From Metaphire vulgaris (Eukaryota > Annelida > Clitellata > Crassiclitellata > Megascolecidae), in assembly GCA_018105865.1 (NCBI GenBank), contig CM030832.1, forward strand, positions 10,442,156 through 10,506,155: a stretch of 64,000 bases of DNA, in the 5' to 3' direction. This document shows, piece after piece, positions 40,681 through 55,000 of this stretch (positions are counted from its first letter, which is position 1; each line of letters opens with the position of its first letter). Below the pieces are notes generated by a model, which ran no database searches, was not told the origin of the DNA, and saw only the letters and a list, made by a program, of their open reading frames with translations. The translations under genes and the position numbers were made by a program.

Positions 40681-40993
40681 TTACTCAGGTTTGAGCGACA
40701 GCTTTTGCACGACATCGTCGGCAGATGGACGACAAGATGGATCAACTTTCCAGCAATCCTTCACAAGATCGATAATAGTCGGTGGGCAATTGCAGGGCAT
40801 CTGAAGGCGCTGTGGTGGTTTTTGGTGAAAGAGCTTGTAGAGCTGCTGAATATCCAGACCGAGGTATGGTTCAGCAAGTTGTGGCTTTGCACCATAACTA
40901 AAGATTTCCCACAGGACAACACCGTAGCTCCACAAGTCAGATGCCTTGTTGCACTGAGGTTTAGACGAAACTGAAAAACTTTCTGGAGCCAAC
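40681..40993 (-). CDS. JAK: JAK exon 15: JH1 C-lobe and stop
   Basis: Phase 2 in (attcag). [29 protein letters not shown] and [20 protein letters not shown] complete the kinase. Stop TAA at 40683-40681, after LSLKPE. Confidence 0.95.
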
Positions 40994-41149
40994 CTGAATA
41001 CAATGACAGACTATTAGAGGCAGTTCTGCAATTTTTTTCTGACAACATCACGAATTTCTATGAAAATATACTAAGTGACAGAGGAATTCCGATTGTTTGC
41101 CATAAAGTGTTGAACTATCAAGTACTAGAAAGCCTACAAATATATATAT

Positions 41150-41193
<44 letters not shown>

Positions 41194-44100
41194 ACAATAT
41201 CAACAAGAAAACTAAACTCACAGGTAATATTTTATTCAATCATCAAAATGCCTAGAAATATGAGATCTCAAATTCAAATTAATGTATATGAATCGTGCAT
41301 TAACCCTTTAATGCCGAGCCCGCCCAAACCCGCCCTGCTGCCGTACTACGAGCCCGGCCATACCCGCCCTGCCACTGTACGACGAGGCCGGCCAAACCCG
41401 CCTTTGACGTTAACGTGATTTTCAAAGGTCTTAAATATGCAGAACTCAATTTTCTTATCTCTGTGGACTAGATATTAGTTGGTCGGATGATTAACAATCA
41501 ATTTTGAGTAAAATAAGATGCAAAAATTAATATATTAGCGAATTACAGTAGGTATTTAAATGGTATTTAAATTTGGCATTACATGATTTTCAAAGGTCTT
41601 AAATACGCAGAACTCTATTTTTCTCAAGTCTGTGGACTTAGATATTAGTGGGTCAGACGATTACCAACCAATCCCGAGTCAGATAAGACAAAAATATCAG
41701 CGAATTACAGCTGGCATTTAAAAGACTTTTAATTTATGAAAGTAGGCCACGGCGATGTAAAAAATCGCGGTGTGAGGCAAATATTATCTGTTTTCTCCAA
41801 AATGACGAAAAGATTGCGTTCAGAAAACATTCTCGCAGCTCTTGATTTTTAGAAGAGAATGATACGACTGCCGGCGAAGATCAAGAGGGGACATTGATTT
41901 GGAGCCCTATATCTACGCCAAATGTGATCCAATTTGCAAATTTCTTGTAACATTTTGTTCCATTTTGATTTCCTGACAAGTATGCCGCTCAACTTAGATA
42001 GCTTGTCACTCAAAAATTTTGGCTACCGAGCTTTGAATAAAAAGTTTTGCATTTTTGGGAGGGGTGACCTGTTTTTGGGTGTGCGGAGGACCCCCAATTT
42101 TTTTATCGTTTTCCTTCACGAATGGTTAGAAAGAGAAATGAAAGTCCTAAAAATGAGGTATACCACAGTTTTGTAGCTTTCATATAGCCCCAGCAATTGC
42201 GAGTTGGAAAAAAATTGGCTTTGCGTGAAAAAGGACCAAAAAGTCACGGCATCCAGCACTTTTCCAGGACGGATTCTCCCAGCTGCATGGAGTTTTCCTT
42301 TTAAGGGTTCCTCGGCGTTAAAGGGTTAAATGATTTGCTTTAATGCAGCATCACTGGCAACTAGGGACCAACTGGACAGACAGTTTCCACCGAGTACCAA
42401 TTCCAAGTATTTGGACAAGCCATTTGCCGGATCCAGGTACAAGCCGAGTACTAACAGCACTCTGGGTTCAAAGAGTAACGGGAAATTAACCAAAATTATA
42501 TGCATTCTCAAATATTTACCGGAAACAGCAGAAGTCAGCAGAAACGATAGACAGTTATAATATTTAGATGAAATTATGAAATGAAATTATGTATTACAGA
42601 GTCTGATAATTACTGAATTATGACAATTTTAGTTTTTTATTTTTGTAACTATTTGCGTGAGTATTACTTGCCAAGGTAAATACTTCTGAGCAGTGCCAAA
42701 AAAAATAGAATATTTGGCCAAGAAGAAAGTCCGAGGCGATTTCTGGTTGGTCCCTACTGGCGACCAAATATGATCAAAATGAACAAGGCCAAAATAAGGT
42801 CAATCTTTAACCATGCACAAGAAACCTACCAACAAATTGGCAGATCCCTTGAAGTGCACTTGTAGTAGTTTCTCTCGTTAAGGAGACGCGACAGCCCAAA
42901 GTCACTGATTTTGATACGATTACGATCTTTGGTAAGGAGTACATTACGGCAGGCAAGGTCCCGATGAACAATACCCTGACTATGCAAGTAGTGCAGTCCC
43001 TAAGTAGTACACATAGAAACAATATGTTGATTTCTGCTTTTAAAAAAAAACACAAAACAAAATACTTAGTTTGATTTTCATATGTCTTAACTTAACTTAT
43101 AGAGAACATGAACCGTTAAATTGTCTGTATATGCTAACTCGATCACCTACCTGTGCAATTTGTAAAGCCCAGCTAACGCAAATATCAGTTTTATAGTTTG
43201 CTCTCCAAGCAGATTCACGAAGATAATTGAGCAGACATCCACCTTCCATATACTCCATGACCAACAGGTAGGGTTCTACAATGAATAAAATCTGTTTTTT
43301 TGCTATAATACATTTGCATCAATATCAATAGCAGATTTCATCAGCTTCTTGAATCAATAGTATTTGCACAGTTACAGTCAGTTTCACATGAACTGCTTAC
43401 CTGCATCTGCTGTGTCATTTCATGTAATTATTACGGTAATCTGCAAAGATAAAGTGATAAAAGAACAAATAAGAAGCTAATCACAGCTTAGACAAATGAT
43501 CTGCTTGTACGAACCACATTGTTCCTCATTCCGCAATGGCCGACATCTTCCAAACAATTTGACGATTGACAAGTGGTCAAGCTTAGACATTATTTCAAAT
43601 TCTTGTTCCAGCTCTTTATCCCGTTCGATGCTGTCAGAATCACAATTGCGCAGTTTCTTAATCGCACATATGCTGCCTTTGTATGTTCCTCGGAATACCT
43701 GTCCATAATGACCCTGTCGAACAACGAAATAGAAAATCAACACAAAAGATGACACAACACCATTGAAAGCAGTGTGCTGAAGGTACTTGTTGAAGGAGTC
43801 TGCAGACGTGGATGACCAATGATAGACAATATTAAGGCCGGACGATATCAACACGTGGGCTGGACTATAAGATGACTGTCTAATGTGTGCTGTCCTGGAT
43901 AGAGCACACTGGAGGTTGTTGGCCCATTCATGCAGCCGACTACTGCCAAGTAACGATGGAGCATTGACTTGACTCAAAAGGTAGATTAACACCAAGATCA
44001 GACTTTATTACAGATTTAAATGTATCAAACAGGCAAACAAAGACTTGAACAGCATTGTAAGACCATAGAACTGGTTGATGGAGACCAGCAGTGTCTATCT

Positions 44101-47100
44101 TTTCCATTTAGTATGGGAGATAAATAAAATCCACTCACACTACAACTAGCCCCACAATTTTTATTTTGCGGGAGATTGCACTTCCATCCTCATCATTGGT
44201 AGACGCCACCAATGGAGAGAAAGTCTACAAAATAGAGATATGTTGTGCAAAAGCTCACCTGACCAAGGACACTGGACTTGCTTTTCTCATCATATTCGAT
44301 TAATTGTCTGTAAATTTCTGCAGGATCGGAAACATAATCCACACAGTGGCTGCTGTTCTTATTAGATTCGGCAGAAGAAGTGAAAAGGCTAAGCTCTCCT
44401 CCATCTAAATAACAAAATCCCAAGACAAACATAGTTAATAAACTATCGTGAATCGTAAACCGTTCGTGATGGGTGATGTAACCATTGTCCCCTCAGAGTG
44501 TGTGAGGCTGTTGAGGGACCTCTTTGACGGTACTCTGCCATTTGAGCCGTACTTAAATGAGGTGATCAGGCGATGCCACTTTCAACTGAGAAGAATACGA
44601 TCAGTCCGGCTGATATTTCAGTGAACTGAAACTGGAAACTGAAATTATTTTAAATCAGTTAACTTGAAACTGAAACTGAAATTATTTCCCGAACTGAAAC
44701 TGAATAGAAACCAACCCTAAAACTGAATAGAAACTGAAATTATTTCCCGAACTGAAATTGTTAGTAAATACTGAAAAATTTTCTAAAGGTGGATTTAAAT
44801 ACACAACTTACCCGCTGAGGCTGATTTTCAGTCCGGTAAAAGAAATTTTACTTACCTACTTACTTTATCACAAAACTATGCAATGTGCATTTAATTACTC
44901 TGACATTCTTCAAACTGACTCACAGCCAATGTCATATATTCTGCCATCACTTCTAAATTTGGAGTGTCACCTTCACCATTAGTTTTAGCGGTTAAAGAAA
45001 GCCGGGCCTAATGCTCTCTGATTTCACAAGTCGCCTTGCTTCAGTTCTTGATTCATTTCAATTTAATCCTATCCCTGTTGTGTGACTTGATCATACTGTG
45101 GGTCTACTGGCATCGTGAAATAGAACAGCTACTGGCGGCAGCAAAAAACTGATGATAGCATCTGAAACACCTGCAGTCTGTTCCTAATCTCCATTCAAGG
45201 ACAGCTGGATCAGAACTTCAGCAATACTCTGAAGATGAAGATGCACTGACTTTCTGGAGAAAGCGTCATGCATCCTACGCTCAATTAGCAGATCTGGTGA
45301 AGATTTAATCACTGCACCTGAGGCCCTATGTTGAGCGAATCTTCTCACTGTGTGGCTTGTTAACAGCTCCAGTCTTCTTAAAACTAAATGCACATTGATT
45401 TAACTTAGATACTTAACTTACTGTAGTTCTTAACTGAACAGAACAATTGTTACTTGCCACTTATTGAACGTTGAAAATGATTATCAGTCCCTGAAACTGA
45501 ATAGAAACTGAATTTTTTTGAATGCTGGCTGACTGAAACTGAATAGAGTGCAACCCTAGAACTGAAACTGAATAGAAACTGAAATTATTTCCTGAACTGA
45601 AACTGAATAGAAACTGGCAAAGAACTGAAACTGAATAGAAACTGAAATTAGCAAATATCACTGGACTCGGCGCTATCTCCCTGTATCCGTGTGGTTGAGG
45701 ATTGATTACTGCAATAGTGTGTTGTGGGGTCTCCCGGTCAATAAACTGGATCGCCTGCAGTCTGTTCTTAATCTTCGGGCGAGATCGTGTTTGGATGTCG
45801 TTGGTGTGCAGTGATTAGAGTCCCTGAGCGGATTGTGTTCAAGAGATGCTTGTGCTGCTCCGTTCGAGCACCTCGCCTCTCTTGTAAAGAGACCACAGTG
45901 CAGTGATAGGAGATTGTCGCTCCGTTCGAGTCGTAGGGTCAAACTTCAGGTTCCTCCTCCCTCCAAGAATACTAAGTTTGGAGAGAGATTCTTTACACGC
46001 GGTAACCCCATCTTGTGGAACTCTCTTCCTGACGATGTCATCATGGCTAATACTCCTGAGCACTTCATCAAGAGCTTAAAAACGCATCTGTTTGGGTTGG
46101 GGTATAGTTGAGATGTTAAAGCGCTTTTGTTGTGGGCCTCAGCCTTGTTACAGCGCTATAGAAATCGTCCAAGAATGAATGAATGAATGAAACTGTTTCA
46201 GTAGTTCTTTGAAATACAATGCCCTGATATTCAATAATGGCAGTAACAGGATTAACTGACTTCTCCATCTCATAAATCATCACAGCTTAATTCATATAAT
46301 CTGTTTGCTTCATATTTTGAGGATGGGAACAACAGCAAGCTCAGGGTCCGTGTTCATAGAATGTTATAGTTCTGTTCAAAAGCAACAACTTAGACAAGAG
46401 GCAAATGCTCAAATATTGCTCACTGAATCCCTGTTCAAAGACTGTCAGATCTTTGACAACGTCTGTTGCAGTGAGATTAGGATAACTTTTAACATCCCAA
46501 CATTTTGTCATCACGGACGTAAATAGCTCCTCAGGACAGTGGACAGGCCTGAAAAGCGTATCCTGAAAATTTAATGCCAGAAATCAGGAATTCACAAATT
46601 TAACACATCATTGTCTAATAAATCATATTCTATAAGAAATTTGTTAAACACACAAAAAGCAAAAAACCAGATTAAAGCACAGGTATAAAATGCCAGCAAC
46701 TAGATAAATGAAATAAAGGCACAAATTTTGCATCAAATACTGCCAAAGCATTGGAGAAAATTAATGTTCTATAGCAGAAAATACCAGTGATGGGCAAAAG
46801 TTAACTAAAAATTAGTTAACTTTTAGTTAAACTACTTTTTTTAGTTGCATCAAAAGTTACACTGGTTGGGTAAAAGTTTAGTTAAGGCATTAGTTAAACT
46901 GAATTTTTTTAGTTAACTGGCTAACAGTTAAAAGGTAAAGGTAGTCCCATACTCGATTTTCGAGCATTGTGGCTGGTGCTGATCTCCGGTTACTAGGCAA
47001 GTAGCAACACAGGTGGCTTTCGCCATTAATCTAGAGTAGGTTGCCATTACTTTCTCTAGACCCACGTTTTACCCTTCGCACGCAGCTTAATGCTGCTATC

Positions 47101-49055
47101 AATTTATCGACGCCTAAGCGATGAACGGCTTGGTTGGCCGCCGGCACCACGGCTAGATCCCTGGGACGGTCACCCATCCAAGTACTAACTGCGCTCGACG
47201 TTGCTTAACTTTGGTGTTCTGACGGGAACCAATCGCACAGCGCCAAGTAGGCCGGGCTAATAGTTAAACTTGAGTTATTCAGAATCTATGCCACTTTCAG
47301 CATAGGCTAAGTCACGTGTAGGTTCTACTTTTTCATGTCAACTGCATAATTACCTGTTTCAATTATGAATTATTATTATTATTACCGTTATTATTATTAT
47401 TATTATTATATTTATTGTTGAAATTGTGCTATATGAAATTATAATTGTAAATCGTGTTCATTGCAGCATGTAGCCTAGTTTTACTAGCTCAGTAGCTCAT
47501 GTCAAAGTTAAAAAGTTAATGTTATAAGTTAAACTGCTTTGAATTAGTTATCAGTTAAAGTTAAACAACTACAGTGAAAAGTTAGTTACTTAAAAAGTTA
47601 AACTGCTTGATTGCAAAAAAAGTTTAGTTAAAGTTTAACTAAAAAAAAATTAGTTAGTGCCCATCACTGGAAAATACTATCTTACTCAGTAATAAAATTA
47701 TAATAATGAACAGCAAGAAAAATATAAACCCAGACCATACAATTTACTGCAATCTGAAAATCTGCATCTGGCCAAGCCTTATCAGTTGCCACACTTTGCC
47801 GATTGGTCAGAAGAATATGCTTGAAAGATCTTCATGCCATGAGAATTGTGTTCATTGAATTACATTAGTTCAGAACAATTAGATCATCTCATTTTCACAC
47901 CTCATCATTGTCTTACACATCATATTCTATAATGATCACAATCTCTGTGATCCAATAAAAAAACTTGATGGGCTCAATAAGATCAAGTAAAAAATATTCA
48001 CCTTTCTTGTATAAATACTACTTCAGATGGAAACATATCAATACATAAATCAATAAAATAGTGAAAGTTCTTACCGTAAAAGTTTGAGTATAGTGTGCAC
48101 CTTTTAAACTCAGAATTTTCCATAAAATTAGGGGGCATATTAAATCCATATAATACCAAAATTAGGCTTATCGCAGAACTAAAATTAGAATCGGTCCTAA
48201 AGGAGGTCACGCTCACTGCGCATGCGTATGCAAATGTGGCCATTAGATAGTTGAATTCACGTGGTATTGTGTGAATTACTAAATAGATTTCTTAAAGTTT
48301 AATTTGTTCCGCGATAAAATTAAGTATGCCCATCAAACACTGTTGTTATGGAACATGTGCAAATGACAATAGGAAAACTGACATTTGTTTGAAAGAAGGG
48401 GTTCGTTTTATACAGTTCCCCGGCCCGTCGAGTCGTCGACTGACAGAGCAAAAGCAGAGAGGTGGGCTGTAGCATGTCGACGAGAGAACTTTACTATCGG
48501 GAACATTACCAGATGGACATACATTTGCAACAAGCACTTCTTAGATCCAACTGGGCCAACTCAGATGAATCCGGATCCTCTACAGGCCAACTCCACACAT
48601 CATGCAATCCTACCTTCAAATAATATCAAATTGCATATTTTCATGGACGGGCACAGGGCATACGTTCAGTAACTGTTAAAGTTTGATGCCTACTAGCCAA
48701 ACGGAGTGGCGTCATTTGCCAAAATTGCCTAAAATTTCCCAAAATTTGCCAAAAATGCCTAAGATTTGCAAAAATTTGTCAAAATTTGACCATAAAATTA
48801 TCTCGCCCCCAGAAAAGTGTGAAATGACGCTACTGGTCAAACGTTTAACCATCCTACATATCACTGCAGTTTCACTCGTACTCGTGGGTCGTCGCCTACT
48901 AAAAATCTCTATAACTAGTTAATTTATTCTGGCTAGGGTGAAGAGCCAACAAGAAATTTGTTTAAAAATTATAACTCAAAATTGAAATGTTAACATTGAA
49001 ATTCTCAAGATCGTCGTTTATTCTTTATTAGCATTGCTTAACTTAACATGTATGT

Positions 49056-49098
<43 letters not shown>

Positions 49099-52000
49099 AG
49101 ACAAATTAAGATGATAAAAAAAACGGCATGACCACATTTTACTTAACGCTATATTAGACATTGCCTATATGCACAAGTTCATCCTTTTTCCGGTCTGCAC
49201 TCTAGCCAACGTTTTAATTCAACAACTGAATTGTTTGTAACATCATTACGGCGAAGTTTTGCTCCTGGAACGTCTGGTTCTAACAGCTTTGTTTCGAAAA
49301 ACGCTCTGTTTGCAGTGCTTGACGCCTTGTCCACTAGCTCTTCGCTGTCCACATTTGCATAAACAGCTGAGCGCAGTTTGACCTATTTACTTTAATTAGA
49401 TGCATGACGTCACGGAATCGCTTAGGTGATAAGCCTAATTGGAGAAATTTTCCTCATTTTCCCCAAAGACTTAATTTGACTGCACTTTCCTTATCATTTG
49501 TACTGCAAAGCAGGTGACATTAATGAGGGAGAGAAACAAAGAGAGCCAATCTGTAAGGAGAGATGGCAGAGGGGGAAAGGGGGACTATGATGTGGAACAT
49601 CATTAATGACTTTATTGACAGCTGTCTATTGTTGGTACAAAGTGTCTGCCGTCAGAGGGAGAGGGAGAGAGATGGAGACATAATATGCTGGGAGAGGAGA
49701 GGGAGACGACGACTTGGAACCACAATGCTGTGGTAGTAACAACTTTATTACTGACAACTAGCTCAGTTAAACAATGCCAGGTGGCACAGCAGCCAGACTC
49801 TGCCTATAATTAATTAATGACATTAATGGAATATCTGTTTAATATGATAGCAGGGCACACAATCTTCCATTCATTACAGTAAGCACAGGTTCAGGAACTT
49901 CTGCAAGTGAATCTCATGACTTTTGCAACATTCACAGTCCTGTAAGCAAATATAAAGCTTACTGTTTATCTATTCTATACATGAAAATCGATTTTACCTT
50001 TTGATTTGCACCCCCAGAAAGCCATGCGCATTATACTCCCGTGCACATTATACTCTAGAGTTAATTTTACTTACTAGTATTTCTATATTTATTGGGAGAG
50101 GATTATGATTCCAGACTGAGTACATCTGCACCAAAAAGAATGCATATGAAGAAAGATCCAATCGAACTTTTTTATTCAGTGGCCGAGAATAACTAAACAC
50201 AACATCAGAAAAGCAATTACCGGTAGTTCTATCACATGTAAACAACTAATCAGGGCTTTTGGTATCATTATTGCCCACATTGTGCTATTTTCCTTTTTTG
50301 CTCAAGACATTTGGGTCTTTTGGAATCAATTATTGCCCAAAAGTGCCATTTCTAATTAATCAGCCTGTTCAAATTTTAATGAGATATTTCTTTCATTTGT
50401 AGAATATTAAGTTGGAATTTACCCGGTAAACATATTTTTGATACCTTCTGTGGGTTTAGTCTTCTAGATATAAAGAAATCTTGCTAATTATAACCAGAGG
50501 TTTATAAAGTAAGTCAGTGCTGCCACTTTTATTTTTTGAAAATCTAGACCATTGACAAAAAACATTGATGAGGCACCTAGAAAAAAGGTAGAAACTAAAT
50601 CTTGAAATAGTTAAAATTGCATGCCATTGAAATTTTTCAAACATTTCACAACCACATGATATATTTCAAATTGAAATATTTCAACAAACATCACTACATA
50701 TAACAGAAGAGATTTCAAATAAAAATTATTTAACTATCTAGATTTAATACACTATTAGCCATAAAAACCAAACCCTTTCTACTTTGGCAATAACCTTGTC
50801 AAATTTTGACCGTGCTTGATAAAAATCGGTAGTTAGTGATGTAGCTGAGGGAATCCTCAAAACATTTGTATACAAGTTGCTCACCACATGTACTGTATTA
50901 TCTGTAGCAACTGTATATCATGAAACAAAACACAATGTAATCGTGCATTTACATGGTATGCATTTGGCCATAGAAATCATAGTCAGCAGATGGCAGAAGA
51001 AGCATCTCCTGCAGCAGCAGCAGCAGCACATCACAGTAATAAGCGCCGTCCACTTTGACACCCGGCTCAATTAAAATGGGTACAGCAATGAAAACCATTA
51101 CTGACTTACTGAATGTGGGCATGCACAAAGCAGTCTCTCAGCTGCAATGTCACACTTCTTGACTGTCTTCAGAGCACACATTCAGTCAATTTGTAAGTTA
51201 ACTGGAGGTGCCACTGTGAATAATTCTGTCCGGCGCATTATTCACAATGATCAGCATTTGAAGTGCCTGAAGAAGTGCCATACGCAGAATGACTGCAACC
51301 AATTGCCTAGCTCATTTGATGCAATCAAAGCAGCTGTTGCACAACTTCTCATCAGCAAAAATTGACTTTATCTTCTTCACTGACAAGAAGGTCTTCATGT
51401 GATATGCAGCTGCAGGAGAGGTAATGCACAGTATGCGCACTAGTTATTTGCGCACCGGGGAATTTGCACACTAGTACTTTACGCACCAGTACATTATGCA
51501 CCCGTTTTTGTGCACCTATACTATGCGCACCAAGTTAAGTATCAATGGTTAATAATAATGTGAAGAAATACCTTGCATTTCTTTATAGCCTGTCCTTTAT
51601 AGCCTGACAGCTGGCTTAGCAATTGCCAATTAACATTTAATATTGAACTAAGAACTTTGGGTCATTATCATGGCCCTTTATAGCCTGGCCACTGGTCTCT
51701 GGCCTTTTGTTTGTACCTAACCTTTATAAGAATATATAACGATTTGAAAACTTGGACTAAAGTATGCTGCTAAACAGTTACTATACATGGACTAAACACA
51801 GTGCGAGTGAACGCGTATTAGCGTGCAATGGCATCCAGTGATCAAATTAGGTTTTTTGAAACTACTCAGGGTAAGAAAGGCATTGCGTATGGCAGTTATG
51901 AGTATAGATTTGTAAAGTTTTGCGAAGCATTATCAATACTGCTAATACTGAACTTGGTGCACATAGTACAGGTGCTCAAAAAAATGGGTGCGCAATGTAC

Positions 52001-55000
52001 TGGTGCGCAAAATACTAGTGCACAAATTCCCAGGTTCACATATAACTAGTGCACATTCTGATGTAAACCGAAGGAGATGCTTCTTGCCATCTGCTCACTA
52101 CGGTCTCTACTGTGTACCATCTAAATATATAATTACTCTGTGTTTTGATGAGTGAAATACAGTTGCTGCAAATAATACATGTGGTGAACAACCAGCATAC
52201 AAATGTGTCAGAGATTCCCTCAGCTATAATGTTACCAAGTTTTATCACAGTGTAATACATAATATGTACAGAATAACTAGTTCATATGTATAATATATAT
52301 ATATATACAGATATATTGGAATATACGGTACACAAATACATTGTTAAGCACAATGAGTTCAGACCTGTCTCGGGTGTCTAAGAAGGGTGCATTGCTCAGC
52401 ATTTGCATTTGCAGGACTGCGAGACGTCTTCACATATATAAGATGGCAAGGTATATCTTCCACTCAAACTCCTGCCTATGGTCAACAACAACTCCCCAAA
52501 CCCCATGCATGTCTTGGAGCCAAAATAGCATCAGTGTCCTTGTGGTGTCCATGTGTCAGAAGATGTCTTGCATGGACTATCCTGTCCTCTGGATCAAGGT
52601 CATGTCCCTCACCAAGCCGTGCTGGACAACCTACTGCAGAGGACCTTGATTAGAGTTGGAATTCCATCCAGCTAGAACTGCCTGGTCTCAGCAGATATGA
52701 TGGTAAAAAACCAGACCTTCCACCTCACTTGTAACAGACATCACTGCAGAAGCCACTGCTGTCAGAAAAACAGCAAACTATCAAAGCCTAACATATACTT
52801 TCATGTTCTTGCCAATTGCATTTGAGATGCAAGGTCTCAATGATGACCATTATGCCTTCTTTCTTTAGCAAGCTGAGTCGGCATATGACCTAAAAATCCG
52901 GAGACAAAGGAAAGGAAGTTTCCACTTTCAGTGATTGTTAGTCAGGCTAAAATGTTTCAATACAATTGCCTTTCAAGGAACATTTTCTCTGCTTTAACTG
53001 GATGAAACTGTTAATGGCACAATTTTCCTATATCTCTGGACAAGTTTTATCATAAGTGTCTGGGAAGTCCCAAGGGCATAAAATAACTTAATAAGTTAAG
53101 AGATGAAATTCTCTTACTTCATCAGAATACTTTCTTTATCAGTTCCATTTAAACCAGGATCAGCAAGCTTAACAACTAGTTGATCACTGAATTTGCTGAC
53201 CAGAACATTATTGCAACTCGGATTTCCATGGTAACTGCCATTTGTGTGCTACAAGCAAAGGCAATCGAATACAGTAACCATCACCGACTCTGATCTATGA
53301 ATGTTTTCAAAAAAACAGGACATTCCAATTAAGAAAAGAACAACAAAAATAACAGTTTTCCAGTTTTCTTTCTCATCCAACCAAAATGTACAAAATTCAA
53401 ATTTGTTCATACATTTGCATAGTAGCCCAAAGAAGACGATAACTTTCGACTGTTTACTTGTGCTCATTTCACAAATCAAAAAGTCAGAACCTCCCTGTAG
53501 TCTTTGACCAAAAACTCACTTGGTGATCATGCTGACACCATATGTAATTCTGGGCATCATCACATTATTATATAAGTCTAACTAATCATTAAATACGCTT
53601 GCGAATGACTTACCAGAAATTCCAGTGCTTTTAGAATCTGGCGCTGGATTGATATTAAGTGATTTCTTTTCAACAGTGCCGTTTTTCTGATCAGAAAATC
53701 TGAAAGTTTTCCAAATGGACAGTATTCCATAAGCAGATACTGAGATAAACCATCCACTGAGAAACCGTAAATTTCCATCAGAAATGGACTCTTTATTGTG
53801 AGGTATGTGCTTCCAAACAGTTGTAACAAGCGCTGCAAGGAAGACACAAAATAAATCAGTTATTTTAGTAACGGTAGTTTACTACCTTTGCAGCTCATGT
53901 CAAAGAATGATTCAATGGAACTGAAAAATAACTTATGCTAAATGAAGTTTTTAAAATGTTATAGAAACAAAGTAAGTAAGTAAAGTAAAGTAAAATCTCA
54001 TGGATTTATATAGCGCCCTGGTTAGCAGCACAACAGTAGCTGCTTATTCTTAAGCACTCAGCCTCTCTTAAAATAGCCATAAGAAAGTATGAGATCAGCC
54101 AGGCAATAGTCAACATCCAAAGGGCAGTGAGGCTAGGTTGTTACAGCTATGGAGGAAATGATTTAAGAAAAAGGAAGGATTTAAGCTTAGACCCGAAGAC
54201 TTGAGGAGATAATGCAGGAATTATAGGAAATGGGGACTCATTTTATTGTTTGAAAGTGTTCAAGTGTGCAGAGGGAAGCTGGGATCGAGTTCCAAAGTTC
54301 AGGTGCAGCGAATGAGAAGGCAAGGTTGCAAATTTTCAGGGATGACTGATTCAGCGGGTGTGAAAGAGTGAGATGAGATGACAAGAATGCAAAGTAACCC
54401 AAACTGAAAGTCAAGAAAATTAAAGAAAATTAAATCGCACTATAAAAGTGGACAGGTAACCCAAGAATTCCCATTTATATACTCCCACATGCATTATACT
54501 TGAGATTTTACGGTAATCACTATAGTGGCAGCAAGTGTTACATCAACTCTGGCAGCAACAAAGCATCAATGATGAGAAAATTTCAGTCACTTGCCTCCAT
54601 TTCCAGTCGATCTGTAACAGAGTCCTTGATCAACTTCACTGCTATTTGTTTTTGTCTCCAAATTGCTTTCTTGACCACTGTGTTAATTCCTTCACCTAAA
54701 AATACCGGTATCAATTGAAAGAGAAATGAAAACAAGCATTAGTAAGACTATTATACACATATCTAGAGACCTACAGATACAGACAGAATACTGAATGCTG
54801 GATTTTAATCAAATTTGAAACTACTCAGCACCTACCACTCAGATACAGTCTTCCTTATTTTGCACGAACCTACTTTAAAAAATATTCAAATGAGAATTGA
54901 GTCGTGGGTCAAAACTGCAAGAATCTGTTCTTTTGTGACTTCTAAAGGTTTAAAATATCATCATCTCTGATTCAATTTTATAATCAAATTTATGAGCTTC

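Larger units (their letters stand above)
46785..47669. mobile_element. CAGTGATGGGCA hAT-type element with nested SINE
   Basis: Ends cagtgatgggca and tgcccatcactg; perfect duplication gaaaatac (46777-46784, 47670-47677). Collinear with 38719-39262 apart from the insertion at 46933-47256. Confidence 0.92.

Noticed and set aside
47130..47256. Functional 5S rRNA gene
   Set aside because: It diverges from the family, is fused to a non-5S body, and is inserted in a hAT element with its own duplication.
48326..48602. Functional THAP gene
   Set aside because: A frameshift splits the domain and no downstream coding sequence follows.
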